Shown here in pieces: positions 25,589 to 35,584 of a stretch of 64,000 bases of DNA (position 1 is the stretch's first letter; the number at the start of each line of letters is the position of its first letter). Made by a program: the position numbers and the translations under genes. Origin of the DNA: Blastomonas sp. SL216 (GTDB lineage: Bacteria > Pseudomonadota > Alphaproteobacteria > Sphingomonadales > Sphingomonadaceae); contig CP113055.1 in the NCBI GenBank assembly GCA_026625625.1, forward strand, positions 1,800,501 to 1,864,500, read 5' to 3'. The notes beneath the pieces were generated by a model, which was not told where the DNA came from, ran no database searches, and worked only from the letters and a program-made list of their open reading frames with translations.

Positions 25589-26014
25589 CTATTGGTTATA
25601 ATTTTCTTTTGACGAAATAATTTCATAACACTGTTTACTATTGATATAAGTCGCCGTCACTCGACGCTTTTTGTCAAATACCACTTGGAACTGGCATTGA
25701 ACATGAGCAACGCCTGGCCCTTGATATATGTTAACGAGATAATTCCAATGCGAAACGCTGAATCCCTCATAAAAATGAGGCACACCCAGCAATTTATAAA
25801 CATCATCAGTTCGGGCACCAGGAGTTATCATAACAATGTTGCTTGGTGTAGTGATAACGCCCGATCTACGGGAAGCCCTCTTAGGGTCTGGAAAGTGAAC
25901 AGATTGATCCAGATGGGGCCCATGAGATATCATACTATCTCCCGCCTCAGCAAATGATGGCTTAGGATAAACAATTAAAAGGATTGCAACAATCAGTTGA
26001 TGATAACACTTCAT
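25589..26014 (-). CDS. BamE/SmpA-fold exported protein
   Basis: 141 residues with a signal peptide (LIVAILLIVYPKPSFAEA). The motif VMITPGARTDDVYKLLGVPH followed by WNYLVNIY and FQVVFDKKRRVTATYI is the SmpA/OmlA (BamE) fold. GGAG sits 6 bases before the ATG at 26014. It lies 104 bases beyond the adhesin stop on the same strand. In Acinetobacter, a trimeric-autotransporter companion (TpgA) carries a BamE-like domain, as recalled, so a helper role in adhesin assembly or anchoring is plausible. Confidence 0.72.
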   Translation of the reverse strand: MKCYHQLIVAILLIVYPKPSFAEAGDSMISHGPHLDQSVHFPDPKRASRRSGVITTPSNIVMITPGARTDDVYKLLGVPHFYEGFSVSHWNYLVNIYQGPGVAHVQCQFQVVFDKKRRVTATYINSKQCYEIISSKENYNQ

Positions 26015-26117
26015 TTTTTTCTCCAGCCGTATTCCTACCCACCTAAGGCGGGAGGGGGGCGAGCAGGGGAGCGCGCCCCCCTCCCACCCCTTCCTCGGGG
26101 GGGGAGGAAGATCGACC

Positions 26118-29100
26118 CTAAAACTGAATACCAAAGCCCACCGCGGCTCCGGCTTGACGCCTGGTATTGTAAGTCCCGGATGCACGTAGAATTACCCGGC
26201 CATCATCAGATGCCTTCGAAAAGCCGAGAGCAAACGCTTGCTCACCCTGCCAATGAGCCACACCGAAGCCCATAATTCCCATACCAGGCTCGAACGCCTG
26301 TGGTACTGTTCCCATAGCCATAGCCGATGCCGTACCGCCATTCGCATCGCGACCAAATCGCGACAAATCAAATCGCAAATCCGAAACAGCGGTATCGGTG
26401 TATATGTTGGCCTGACCTAGCGTACTAGCGAGCCCGTTGTTAAGTTGGTCAAGATTGACTGCATCCCCCGCCGCAGTACCAGCCCCGAGGTTCGATATCC
26501 TATCTCCAGCCATATCAATTCCGTTACCGCTCATTGTGGCACCACCGACAATCGCCAAGCTCTCTACGCCTGTAATATTCGGATTGACCGCAATCTGGAC
26601 CTCGGTCCCGCTTTGCTTAATCATGACATTGTTGCCAGCAGTGAACGTTGCAGTTGATCCGGGCGCAACGCTTGCAACGCTGGAACCCGTAGCCACGCCG
26701 GAACCGATTGAAGCTGTCGCCACCTTCCACCCGGCCGTTGCCGAGCTATTCACCGCCTGGATTGCAGATTCAACATTTGTATAAACATTGCCGCCTACAA
26801 CTATCGCGGCCTCGATCGCGTTATTGACAGGATTATATTTTGATCCTGGACTGATTGAAGATGCAATACTGTCACCAAGGGCAACAATTTGGCTACCATT
26901 CACGGCGTCTGAACTCTTAGATGATAACGAGCCTGCGGCGACGCCTGTAATTTTTCCTGTGCCCTCAGCATTGATTGTCACATTTCCGAACTTGGGGCTA
27001 TCAGCCAGTTCAATGTTGATGCTGCCACTCTGACTATCTGTGACTGTCCTGATATTGCCGCCCGAATATGTACCGATTGTGCTTCCAGTACCCCGAATGG
27101 CTAGAACCTGGCCAGATGATCGTGTAATATTAGAGCCCGCATTACCGGAAAAAGCGATATTTACGTTACCAATTGCAGACTGAAGCTGGCTCACATTGAC
27201 GGCGTCATTTGCAGCGACACCGGCGGCCACATTGGTAATTTTGTTTCCGCCATTATTTAAGCCCGAACCTGATAATACAACTGCTCCATTTTGCCCCCCA
27301 GAAATGGCGATGCCATTGGTATCCACAGAGGTGTTACCTGCTTTTAGGCTAACAACTTTTATATTTTCTGCTAAATTGAACGTAACGTTGTTGCTGCCCG
27401 TCGACTTCGATACCACGACATTGCCGTCGCTGTTGTTCAGATCAACCGCACTGCCGGTCGCGCTGGCAACTGCTACGTTTGTTCCGTTCGCACCCTGCGC
27501 TGTCACCGTCCAGCCAGCATTCGCTGCCTGGTTAACCTGGGCAAGCTGCTCCTCGGTCGCTGCACGGCCAACAGTTGCAAATGTCGGGTCGCTCAGCGTC
27601 CGGTTGCCAAGGCCCGTCACCTCATTCGACACGCCGCTCAGCACAACCTGGCCACTCGTCACACCGCCAGCGCCAACCGACGTCGTGCGAGCACCATCGC
27701 TCACCAAAAGACCCGCAGCATCGACAACCGATCCGCCCACCGTCAGGCTGCCGGCAGATGTCAGATCCACATCCGGGCTCAGCGCAACCTCAACAACACC
27801 AGAACCGTCAGACCCACTCTGCGATACCTTTATGTTGCTGTCGCCAGCAAACCTCACCGTCCCGTTCGGACCGATCTTCGCACCGGTCGTACCGTCCGTC
27901 ACCGTCCAGCCAGCGGCTGCAACGCTGTTCAGTTGCGTCAACGCATCCTGGACACTTGTGTAATTGTTCGTCCCCACGGTCAGCGAAGCCGTCACAGCAT
28001 TAGTCGCAGGATTGTACGCAGAACCGCCGCCAAGCGCAGAGGCTGCACTGTTACCCAGTGCAGACAGCTGACTGACGTTCACCGCATCACTGCCAGCAAC
28101 ACCGGCTGCAACATTCGAGATCACCAGATTTCCGGCGTTAATCCCTGTCGTCGCGATCACCACAGGCCCCGCCGTGAGGCTCTGCACGCTGATCGCATCC
28201 GCCAGATCAAACGTAACGTTGTTGCTGCCCGTCGACTTCGATACCACGACATTGCCGTCGCTGTTGTTCAGATCAACCGCACTGCCGGTCGCGCTGGCAA
28301 CTGCTACGTTTGTTCCGTTCGCACCCTGCGCTGTCACCGTCCAGCCAGCATTCGCTGCCTGGTTAACCTGGGCAAGCTGCTCCTCGGTCGCTGCACGGCC
28401 AACAGTTGCAAATGTCGGGTCGCTCAGCGTCCGGTTGCCAAGGCCCGTCACCTCATTCGACACGCCGCTCAGCACAACCTGCCCACTCGTCACACCGCCA
28501 GCGCCAACCGACGTCGTGCGAGCACCATCGCTCACCAAAAGACCCGCAGCATCGACAACCGATCCGCCCACCGTCAGGCTGCCGGCAGATGTCAGATCCA
28601 CATCCGGGCTCAGCGCAACCTCAACAACACCAGAACCGTCAGACCCACTCTGCGATACCTTTATGTTGCTGTCGCCAGCAAACCTCACCGTCCCGTTCGG
28701 ACCGATCTTCGCACCGGTCGTACCGTCCGTCACCGTCCAGCCAGCGGCTGCAACGCTGTTCAGTTGCGTCAACGCATCCTGGACACTTGTGTAATTGTTC
28801 GTCCCCACGGTCAGCGAAGCCGTCACAGCATTAGTCGCAGGATTGTACGCAGAACCGCCGCCAAGCGCAGAGGCTGCACTGTTACCCAGTGCAGACAGCT
28901 GACTGACGTTCACCGCATCACTGCCAGCAACACCGGCTGCAACATTCGAGATCACCAGATTTCCGGCGTTAATCCCTGTCGTCGCGATCACCACAGGCCC
29001 CGCCGTGAGGCTCTGCACGCTGATCGCATCCGCCAGATCAAACGTAACGTTGTTGCTGCCCGTCGACTTCGATACCACGACATTGCCGTCGCTGTTGTTC

Positions 29101-32100
29101 AGATCAACCGCACTGCCGGTCGCGCTGGCAACTGCTACGTTTGTTCCGTTCGCACCCTGCGCTGTCACCGTCCAGCCAGCATTCGCTGCCTGGTTAACCT
29201 GGGCAAGCTGCTCCTCGGTCGCTGCACGGCCAACAGTTGCAAATGTCGGGTCGCTCAGCGTCCGGTTGCCAAGGCCCGTCACCTCATTCGACACGCCGCT
29301 CAGCACAACCTGCCCACTCGTCACACCGCCAGCGCCAACCGACGTCGTGCGAGCACCATCGCTCACCAAAAGACCCGCAGCATCGACAACCGATCCGCCC
29401 ACCGTCAGGCTGCCGGCAGATGTCAGATCCACATCCGGGCTCAGCGCAACCTCAACAACACCAGAACCGTCAGACCCACTCTGCGATACCTTTATGTTGC
29501 TGTCGCCAGCAAACCTCACCGTCCCGTTCGGACCGATCTTCGCACCGGTCGTACCGTCCGTCACCGTCCAGCCAGCGGCTGCAACGCTGTTCAGTTGCGT
29601 CAACGCATCCTGGACACTTGTGTAATTGTTCGTCCCCACGGTCAGCGAAGCCGTCACAGCATTAGTCGCAGGATTGTACGCAGAACCGCCGCCAAGCGCA
29701 GAGGCTGCACTGTTACCCAGTGCAGACAGCTGACTGACGTTCACCGCATCACTGCCAGCAACACCGGCTGCAACATTCGAGATCACCAGATTTCCGGCGT
29801 TAATCCCTGTCGTCGCGATCACCACAGGCCCCGCCGTGAGGCTCTGCACGCTGATCGCATCCGCCAGATCAAACGTAACGTTGTTGCTGCCCGTCGACTT
29901 CGATACCACGACATTGCCGTCGCTGTTGTTCAGATCAACCGCACTGCCGGTCGCGCTGGCAACTGCTACGTTTGTTCCGTTCGCACCCTGCGCTGTCACC
30001 GTCCAGCCAGCATTCGCTGCCTGGTTAACCTGGGCAAGCTGCTCCTCGGTCGCTGCACGGCCAACAGTTGCAAATGTCGGGTCGCTCAGCGTCCGGTTGC
30101 CAAGGCCCGTCACCTCATTCGACACGCCGCTCAGCACAACCTGCCCACTCGTCACACCGCCAGCGCCAACCGACGTCGTGCGAGCACCATCGCTCACCAA
30201 AAGACCCGCAGCATCGACAACCGATCCGCCCACCGTCAGGCTGCCGGCAGATGTCAGATCCACATCCGGGCTCAGCGCAACCTCAACAACACCAGAACCG
30301 TCAGACCCACTCTGCGATACCTTTATGTTGCTGTCGCCAGCAAACCTCACCGTCCCGTTCGGACCGATCTTCGCACCGGTCGTACCGTCCGTCACCGTCC
30401 AGCCAGCGGCTGCAACGCTGTTCAGTTGCGTCAACGCATCCTGGACACTTGTGTAATTGTTCGTCCCCACGGTCAGCGAAGCCGTCACAGCATTAGTCGC
30501 AGGATTGTACGCAGAACCGCCGCCAAGCGCAGAGGCTGCACTGTTACCCAGTGCAGACAGCTGACTGACGTTCACCGCATCACTGCCAGCAACACCGGCT
30601 GCAACATTCGAGATCACCAGATTTCCGGCGTTAATCCCTGTCGTCGCGATCACCACAGGCCCCGCCGTGAGGCTCTGCACGCTGATCGCATCCGCCAGAT
30701 CAAACGTAACGTTGTTGCTGCCCGTCGACTTCGATACCACGACATTGCCGTCGCTGTTGTTCAGATCAACCGCACTGCCGGTCGCGCTGGCAACTGCTAC
30801 GTTTGTTCCGTTCGCACCCTGCGCTGTCACCGTCCAGCCAGCATTCGCTGCCTGGTTAACCTGGGCAAGCTGCTCCTCGGTCGCTGCACGGCCAACAGTT
30901 GCAAATGTCGGGTCGCTCAGCGTCCGGTTGCCAAGGCCCGTCACCTCATTCGACACGCCGCTCAGCACAACCTGCCCACTCGTCACACCGCCAGCGCCAA
31001 CCGACGTCGTGCGAGCACCATCGCTCACCAAAAGACCCGCAGCATCGACAACCGATCCGCCCACCGTCAGGCTGCCGGCAGATGTCAGATCCACATCCGG
31101 GCTCAGCGCAACCTCAACAACACCAGAACCGTCAGACCCACTCTGCGATACCTTTATGTTGCTGTCGCCAGCAAACCTCACCGTCCCGTTCGGACCGATC
31201 TTCGCACCGGTCGTACCGTCCGTCACCGTCCAGCCAGCGTTCGCGAGCGATTCAACCGCCTTGAGTTGCGCAACATTTACCGCGTCGCTGTCTTGCGCGC
31301 CGGCAGCGACATTTGTGATCTGACGCGTATTACCCGATGCACCGACGCTGACTGCTCCAAGCCCAGTGCTATTTGTTGCCGCTATCCCTGCCAAGCTCGC
31401 TGAACTCGCGCCCAGCGGAACATATCCCGGCACTCCTGCCGCTGTGCCCGCAACTGAACTCGAACCCAATGCTACGCCATCCGCTACCGTAACAGTGCTG
31501 TTCGCACCCAAAGCAGTGGATCGATTGGCTGCAATCCCGACTCCCGATCCGATCGCAACGACGTTACTGACGTCACTGGAAACGGTAGCGCCACTCGCAA
31601 TTATCTGACTCCCAGTCAGATTCTCTCCGACAGAATTTCGATTCCCGATTACACTAGTGTCTTTTGCACCAGTCAAATTATTTGAGACACCTAGAACCGT
31701 TATATCCCCAGAGGAGACAACCTGATTATTTGAGCCAAATACTCGGACATATCGACCTGAGGATACAGCGTTACTATCACCCATGATTTGGACATCCACG
31801 CTGTTGGAAACAGAGTTTCGTAGCCCCAATACACCAACAATAGATGAATTTGAACTTGTGTTCCCCCCACCAATTACAGCTACACCTAGTGCGCTTGAAT
31901 CAGCATGTGTTATTTGATTGCCGGCGCCCAGTATAACACTACCAGTTGTGCCGCTAATGCCGCTTCCGCTGCCGATGACACTACTACCAGTCGAATTAGT
32001 GATATTCGCAGCCGCACCAATTGCAATGCTCGCAGCGCTAGCAAACGAACCGGGCGCCCCGGTTGAGTTGACGCTGGCCCCATCTCCTATCGCAGTTGAA

Positions 32101-34967
32101 AACAACGCCATAGCCTTGGCATCGTCACCGATGGCAGTTGCGCCGTCTGCATTCGCAATCGTCTCCGAACCGACAGCGGTGGCTCCATCTCCGCGGGCGG
32201 TCGAAACTCGACCTATTGCGACCGCGCCGTCATCAGCATTGCCACCTGTAGCCCGAGCTCCGCTCCCCACTGCCACGCTGTCGGCATCATCCGCGAGTGC
32301 ATTCACGCCAACCGCAAGTGAATTTATTCCAGTTGCGCCATCGTTATTGTAGTTACCACGCTGAATGCCGCCGTCGTTTACGCTAAAATACCGCGTTGTC
32401 GCAGCGGCCTGGACCTGGGCAAGCTGCTCCTCGGTCGCTGCACGGCCAACAGTTGCAAATGTCGGGTCGCTCAGCGTCCGGTTGCCAAGGCCCGTCACCT
32501 CATTCGACACGCCGCTCAGCACAACCTGGCCACTCGTCACACCGCCAGCGCCAACCGACGTCGTGCGAGCACCATCGCTCACCAAAAGACCCGCAGCATC
32601 GACAACCGATCCGCCCACCGTCAGGCTGCCGGCAGATGTCAGATCCACATCCGGGCTCAGCGCAACCTCAACAACACCAGAACCGTCAGACCCACTCTGC
32701 GATACCTTTATGTTGCTGTCGCCAGCAAACCTCACCGTCCCGTTCGGACCGATCTTCGCACCGGTCGTACCGTCCGTCACCGTCCAGCCAGCGTTCGCGA
32801 GCGATTCAACCGCCTTGAGTTGCGCAACATTTACCGCGTCGCTGTCTTGCGCGCCGGCAGCGACATTTGTGATCTGACGCGTATTACCCGATGCACCGAC
32901 GCTGACTGCTCCAAGCCCAGTGCTATTTGTTGCCGCTATCCCTGCCAAGCTCGCTGAACTCGCGCCCAGCGGAACATATCCCGGCACTCCTGCCGCTGTG
33001 CCCGCAACTGAACTCGAACCCAATGCTACGCCATCCGCTACCGTAACAGTGCTGTTCGCACCCAAAGCAGTGGATCCACTTACATTTGAATTGGCATTTA
33101 AGCCTAACGCGGTTCCAGCAACAATCGCCGGGTCGTTCACCCCACCGTTAAAGGTTGCAATTGCACCATCGCCAAATGCTGCCCCGCCGTTACCTGCTCG
33201 CGCCGACGCACCAACGGCAACTGATCCCGTTGCAATGGCATCATAGCCCAGCGCAATACTGCGTTCGCCTGTCGCAGTAGCTTGGGTGCCTATGGCCACG
33301 GCATCCCGAGCCGACGCATCGGAATCGGTTCCGCCAGCAAACGCATTCACACCCGATGCACGCGCACCGTCACCGATCGCAGTCCCAGAATTTGCCGTAG
33401 CCACTGCCCCTGAACCAATAGCGACAGTATCATCCACGTCCAAAACCGCTGATGTGATTACAATTGGCTGCGCATCAAGCGGGCTCTCCACAATGGTTGA
33501 CGTTGTTCCCGCACGATTTCCAATCGCAACATTACTGTTACCTGAAACATCCGCGCCAGCTCCATTTCCAGAAGCAATATTGAAGCTACCTTGAACATTT
33601 GTACCAGCATAATAACCGCTAGCACTGTTAAATCCCCCAGTAACCCCATTGCCCGACTGCGGCCCCAAGGCAGAGTTGTTGTTACCCGATACTGCTCTAC
33701 CACTTTCCCAGCCGAGGGTAATGTTCCTAGACCCAGAAATATCCCTACCGGAACGCGTACCAAGGGCCAAATTGTTATTGCCACCAGAGCCGGAAGCTCC
33801 ATTGCCAGCTATGTTTTGGCCGGCCTCAAGACCCATCGCAACATTGTTGTTGCCATTCACATTTTGGCCTGAACTAGATCCGATCGCTATCTGTGAAGAC
33901 GACCCCGTCACGGTGTTTAAGCCAGCAGACGCCCCAACAATTACAGCTCCGTTGCCGTTGGCGCGCGATCCACTACCAATAGCAATAGATGTTACTGCCC
34001 CAGCTCGAGCATCGTTACCTACAGCCACGGTATTGTTGAATGCAGAACGCGCGCCTACCCCAACTACAGTTGAACCCGAACCATTTGCAATACTGGAGGT
34101 GCCGATCGCCAGCGCATTAGTGTTACTTGCTGACGCACCATCACCCAGAGCCAGGCTGGTGACGCCGGTCGAGGCTGCAGCGCGCCCTATTGCAATGCCA
34201 GATGTCGCAGCGACCGCCACCGTTGCCTGCCCGCCGACTGCAATCGAGTCTGCGCCCCCAGCCTGCGCGCCGCGCGTCGCGTTTGCACCAATCGCAACAG
34301 CACCAGCTCCAGATGCGGTCGTAGAATTTGCGACTGTCAGCGGCGTCGTACCATTCCCGCCCGCGCCACCGATGGCAACCGCGTTTAGTCCGCTGGAAAC
34401 AGCACTAAAACCAAGGGCAACTGCCCCTGTCCCCGAAGCATTGGAGTCTAGCCCGAATGCAGAAGCCCATTTCGCCGAGTCCGCATTGTACCCGACGGCG
34501 ACTGCTCCCACTCCGAAACCATCTGCTCGAGCGCCGATTACGGTGACACCCAACTGATCGTGGCCATCGGCATTGCAGCCTGCAACTGTCGAATAAGTGC
34601 CGCTTCCATCGGCTGGCTGTGAGGTTGTATTGCCCTGCGCGGGCTCATTTCCAACGACCGCGTTCCCCCCTGCCGACACGCAAGACGTGGGCGAAGGGTG
34701 GGTATTCGCCAGTGCTGGGCCAGCAAACCCAAGAGCAGCGATTGCCCCCAAGGCACCAAAACTTGCGCTTCCGCGGCCTATAGCTGCACCAAACCCAAGA
34801 GCTCCGATCGAATGCCGGCGACCAAAAACAACAAACATTGATGCCGCCCGCAGCGCACCCATTATACGCCGCCGCACACCCTTGCCCAACCCATTCGAAG
34901 CTGAAAGCAGCTGCCCAGCATCCCAGCCCGAGCAATCACGCCGACGATCAATAAGATTATGCGCCAT
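26118..34967 (-). CDS. Giant trimeric autotransporter adhesin (YadA-like)
   Basis: 2949 residues. There is a long N-terminal export region ending near GFAGPALA. Then come hundreds of residues of YadA head repeats of the type AIGxxAxASGxxSVAVG, stalk and neck segments (SDAVNVSQL, DAVNVAQLKAV), and four complete copies plus one partial copy of a 277-residue unit. The C-terminus is a YadA anchor (DAVNLDQLNNGLASTLGQAN onward), ending in a Phe-final beta strand. Three chains would form one barrel and display a long fibre for adhesion or aggregation. AAGG lies 7 bases before the ATG at 34967. An inverted repeat (ACACTT/AAGTGT) lies in the leader near 35010. Confidence 0.93.
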   Translation of the reverse strand: MAHNLIDRRRDCSGWDAGQLLSASNGLGKGVRRRIMGALRAASMFVVFGRRHSIGALGFGAAIGRGSASFGALGAIAALGFAGPALANTHPSPTSCVSAGGNAVVGNEPAQGNTTSQPADGSGTYSTVAGCNADGHDQLGVTVIGARADGFGVGAVAVGYNADSAKWASAFGLDSNASGTGAVALGFSAVSSGLNAVAIGGAGGNGTTPLTVANSTTASGAGAVAIGANATRGAQAGGADSIAVGGQATVAVAATSGIAIGRAAASTGVTSLALGDGASASNTNALAIGTSSIANGSGSTVVGVGARSAFNNTVAVGNDARAGAVTSIAIGSGSRANGNGAVIVGASAGLNTVTGSSSQIAIGSSSGQNVNGNNNVAMGLEAGQNIAGNGASGSGGNNNLALGTRSGRDISGSRNITLGWESGRAVSGNNNSALGPQSGNGVTGGFNSASGYYAGTNVQGSFNIASGNGAGADVSGNSNVAIGNRAGTTSTIVESPLDAQPIVITSAVLDVDDTVAIGSGAVATANSGTAIGDGARASGVNAFAGGTDSDASARDAVAIGTQATATGERSIALGYDAIATGSVAVGASARAGNGGAAFGDGAIATFNGGVNDPAIVAGTALGLNANSNVSGSTALGANSTVTVADGVALGSSSVAGTAAGVPGYVPLGASSASLAGIAATNSTGLGAVSVGASGNTRQITNVAAGAQDSDAVNVAQLKAVESLANAGWTVTDGTTGAKIGPNGTVRFAGDSNIKVSQSGSDGSGVVEVALSPDVDLTSAGSLTVGGSVVDAAGLLVSDGARTTSVGAGGVTSGQVVLSGVSNEVTGLGNRTLSDPTFATVGRAATEEQLAQVQAAATTRYFSVNDGGIQRGNYNNDGATGINSLAVGVNALADDADSVAVGSGARATGGNADDGAVAIGRVSTARGDGATAVGSETIANADGATAIGDDAKAMALFSTAIGDGASVNSTGAPGSFASAASIAIGAAANITNSTGSSVIGSGSGISGTTGSVILGAGNQITHADSSALGVAVIGGGNTSSNSSIVGVLGLRNSVSNSVDVQIMGDSNAVSSGRYVRVFGSNNQVVSSGDITVLGVSNNLTGAKDTSVIGNRNSVGENLTGSQIIASGATVSSDVSNVVAIGSGVGIAANRSTALGANSTVTVADGVALGSSSVAGTAAGVPGYVPLGASSASLAGIAATNSTGLGAVSVGASGNTRQITNVAAGAQDSDAVNVAQLKAVESLANAGWTVTDGTTGAKIGPNGTVRFAGDSNIKVSQSGSDGSGVVEVALSPDVDLTSAGSLTVGGSVVDAAGLLVSDGARTTSVGAGGVTSGQVVLSGVSNEVTGLGNRTLSDPTFATVGRAATEEQLAQVNQAANAGWTVTAQGANGTNVAVASATGSAVDLNNSDGNVVVSKSTGSNNVTFDLADAISVQSLTAGPVVIATTGINAGNLVISNVAAGVAGSDAVNVSQLSALGNSAASALGGGSAYNPATNAVTASLTVGTNNYTSVQDALTQLNSVAAAGWTVTDGTTGAKIGPNGTVRFAGDSNIKVSQSGSDGSGVVEVALSPDVDLTSAGSLTVGGSVVDAAGLLVSDGARTTSVGAGGVTSGQVVLSGVSNEVTGLGNRTLSDPTFATVGRAATEEQLAQVNQAANAGWTVTAQGANGTNVAVASATGSAVDLNNSDGNVVVSKSTGSNNVTFDLADAISVQSLTAGPVVIATTGINAGNLVISNVAAGVAGSDAVNVSQLSALGNSAASALGGGSAYNPATNAVTASLTVGTNNYTSVQDALTQLNSVAAAGWTVTDGTTGAKIGPNGTVRFAGDSNIKVSQSGSDGSGVVEVALSPDVDLTSAGSLTVGGSVVDAAGLLVSDGARTTSVGAGGVTSGQVVLSGVSNEVTGLGNRTLSDPTFATVGRAATEEQLAQVNQAANAGWTVTAQGANGTNVAVASATGSAVDLNNSDGNVVVSKSTGSNNVTFDLADAISVQSLTAGPVVIATTGINAGNLVISNVAAGVAGSDAVNVSQLSALGNSAASALGGGSAYNPATNAVTASLTVGTNNYTSVQDALTQLNSVAAAGWTVTDGTTGAKIGPNGTVRFAGDSNIKVSQSGSDGSGVVEVALSPDVDLTSAGSLTVGGSVVDAAGLLVSDGARTTSVGAGGVTSGQVVLSGVSNEVTGLGNRTLSDPTFATVGRAATEEQLAQVNQAANAGWTVTAQGANGTNVAVASATGSAVDLNNSDGNVVVSKSTGSNNVTFDLADAISVQSLTAGPVVIATTGINAGNLVISNVAAGVAGSDAVNVSQLSALGNSAASALGGGSAYNPATNAVTASLTVGTNNYTSVQDALTQLNSVAAAGWTVTDGTTGAKIGPNGTVRFAGDSNIKVSQSGSDGSGVVEVALSPDVDLTSAGSLTVGGSVVDAAGLLVSDGARTTSVGAGGVTSGQVVLSGVSNEVTGLGNRTLSDPTFATVGRAATEEQLAQVNQAANAGWTVTAQGANGTNVAVASATGSAVDLNNSDGNVVVSKSTGSNNVTFNLAENIKVVSLKAGNTSVDTNGIAISGGQNGAVVLSGSGLNNGGNKITNVAAGVAANDAVNVSQLQSAIGNVNIAFSGNAGSNITRSSGQVLAIRGTGSTIGTYSGGNIRTVTDSQSGSINIELADSPKFGNVTINAEGTGKITGVAAGSLSSKSSDAVNGSQIVALGDSIASSISPGSKYNPVNNAIEAAIVVGGNVYTNVESAIQAVNSSATAGWKVATASIGSGVATGSSVASVAPGSTATFTAGNNVMIKQSGTEVQIAVNPNITGVESLAIVGGATMSGNGIDMAGDRISNLGAGTAAGDAVNLDQLNNGLASTLGQANIYTDTAVSDLRFDLSRFGRDANGGTASAMAMGTVPQAFEPGMGIMGFGVAHWQGEQAFALGFSKASDDGRVILRASGTYNTRRQAGAAVGFGIQF
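27379..31239 (-). repeat. 831-bp tandem repeats inside the adhesin gene
   Basis: The unit recurs at 27379, 28210, 29041, 29872 and 30703, each exactly 831 bases (277 codons) apart; the fifth is partial. Where compared, the copies are near identical at base level. A visible difference is a synonymous GGC/GGG change near 27650: the first unit reads CTGGCC on the + strand where later ones read CTGCCC. Such identity implies recent amplification or gene conversion and predicts length variation. Confidence 0.9.
30859..31522 (-). repeat. 664-bp direct repeat in the adhesin gene, copy A
   Basis: This block matches 32413-33076 with an offset of 1554 bases. It overlaps the last partial 831-bp unit and adds a neck segment (AVESLANAGWTV region). 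The flanks diverge sharply at both ends. Confidence 0.75.
32413..33076 (-). repeat. 664-bp direct repeat in the adhesin gene, copy B
   Basis: Same block as 30859-31522. Recombination between the copies would delete 1554 bases (518 codons) in frame. Confidence 0.75.
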
Positions 34968-35056
34968 TTTCTAACCTTAAATTACATATACTGCATATAA
35001 TACACTTCGAAACTCAAAGTGTTTTTGAATACAAACCATATACTCGAGCCATAATT

Positions 35057-35584
35057 TTATGACCTTAGAGAATGAGTTTTTACCCCAGCCAAACGCCAGC
35101 GATCGTCCTCATCCAATCGAAAACTGAGCTGTTCTACCCGCCCTTCGCCCGAAGAATTGTGCGAAATCAAAAAAACAGTCACATAGCCCCCTGGCGGGAC
35201 CCCCCCTTGGGCGCCGGCCCCAACTTTAACTTGCTCGATCCGGGTCCATACGCGCGACACACTGCGACCGAAGCCTGAATTGGCCGCAGCGACTTCCCCA
35301 CTAAATTTTGACCTGGAGATAGCGCCCTTCATGACGACCGAGGCGGAATCATAAACCTGCTCGGCCCCTCCCATCTCCAGCACCAATGCAGTTTTCAAGG
35401 CATTATGGATGATGAGGTCACTTGATATGCCCACCTTCGGATCGACCCGGTAAACCGGCCCATTCCGCTCATCCTTTTCAGTCATTGGCTGCGATTGCGA
35501 CTCACCAGCATTCGCATAAATGACACCGCTCGAGCTAATGACAGCCAGCGATAGGGCCAGAGCCTTCAATTGCGAATTCACCAC
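35057..35584 (-). CDS. DUF4019-like exported protein 2
   Basis: 175 residues with a signal peptide (ALALSLAVISSSGVIYANA). The C-terminal half matches protein 1 in layout: SVVMKGAISRSKFSGEVAAA, VPPGGYVTVFLISHNS and LSFRLDEDDRWRLAGV. It lies 89 bases upstream of the adhesin start on the same strand and may head its transcript. Function unknown. Confidence 0.7.
   Translation of the reverse strand: MVNSQLKALALSLAVISSSGVIYANAGESQSQPMTEKDERNGPVYRVDPKVGISSDLIIHNALKTALVLEMGGAEQVYDSASVVMKGAISRSKFSGEVAAANSGFGRSVSRVWTRIEQVKVGAGAQGGVPPGGYVTVFLISHNSSGEGRVEQLSFRLDEDDRWRLAGVKTHSLRS

Noticed and set aside
27933-31403. A 1156-codon open frame on the + strand, plus many 142-206-codon + frames in the same area
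   Set aside because: They are shadows of the adhesin gene on the opposite strand; they repeat every 831 bases with it and have no domain (Arg/His/Ser/Pro-rich).
27379-33076. A CRISPR-like array suggested by regular repeats
   Set aside because: Units are 831 bp with no spacers and form a continuous adhesin reading frame.
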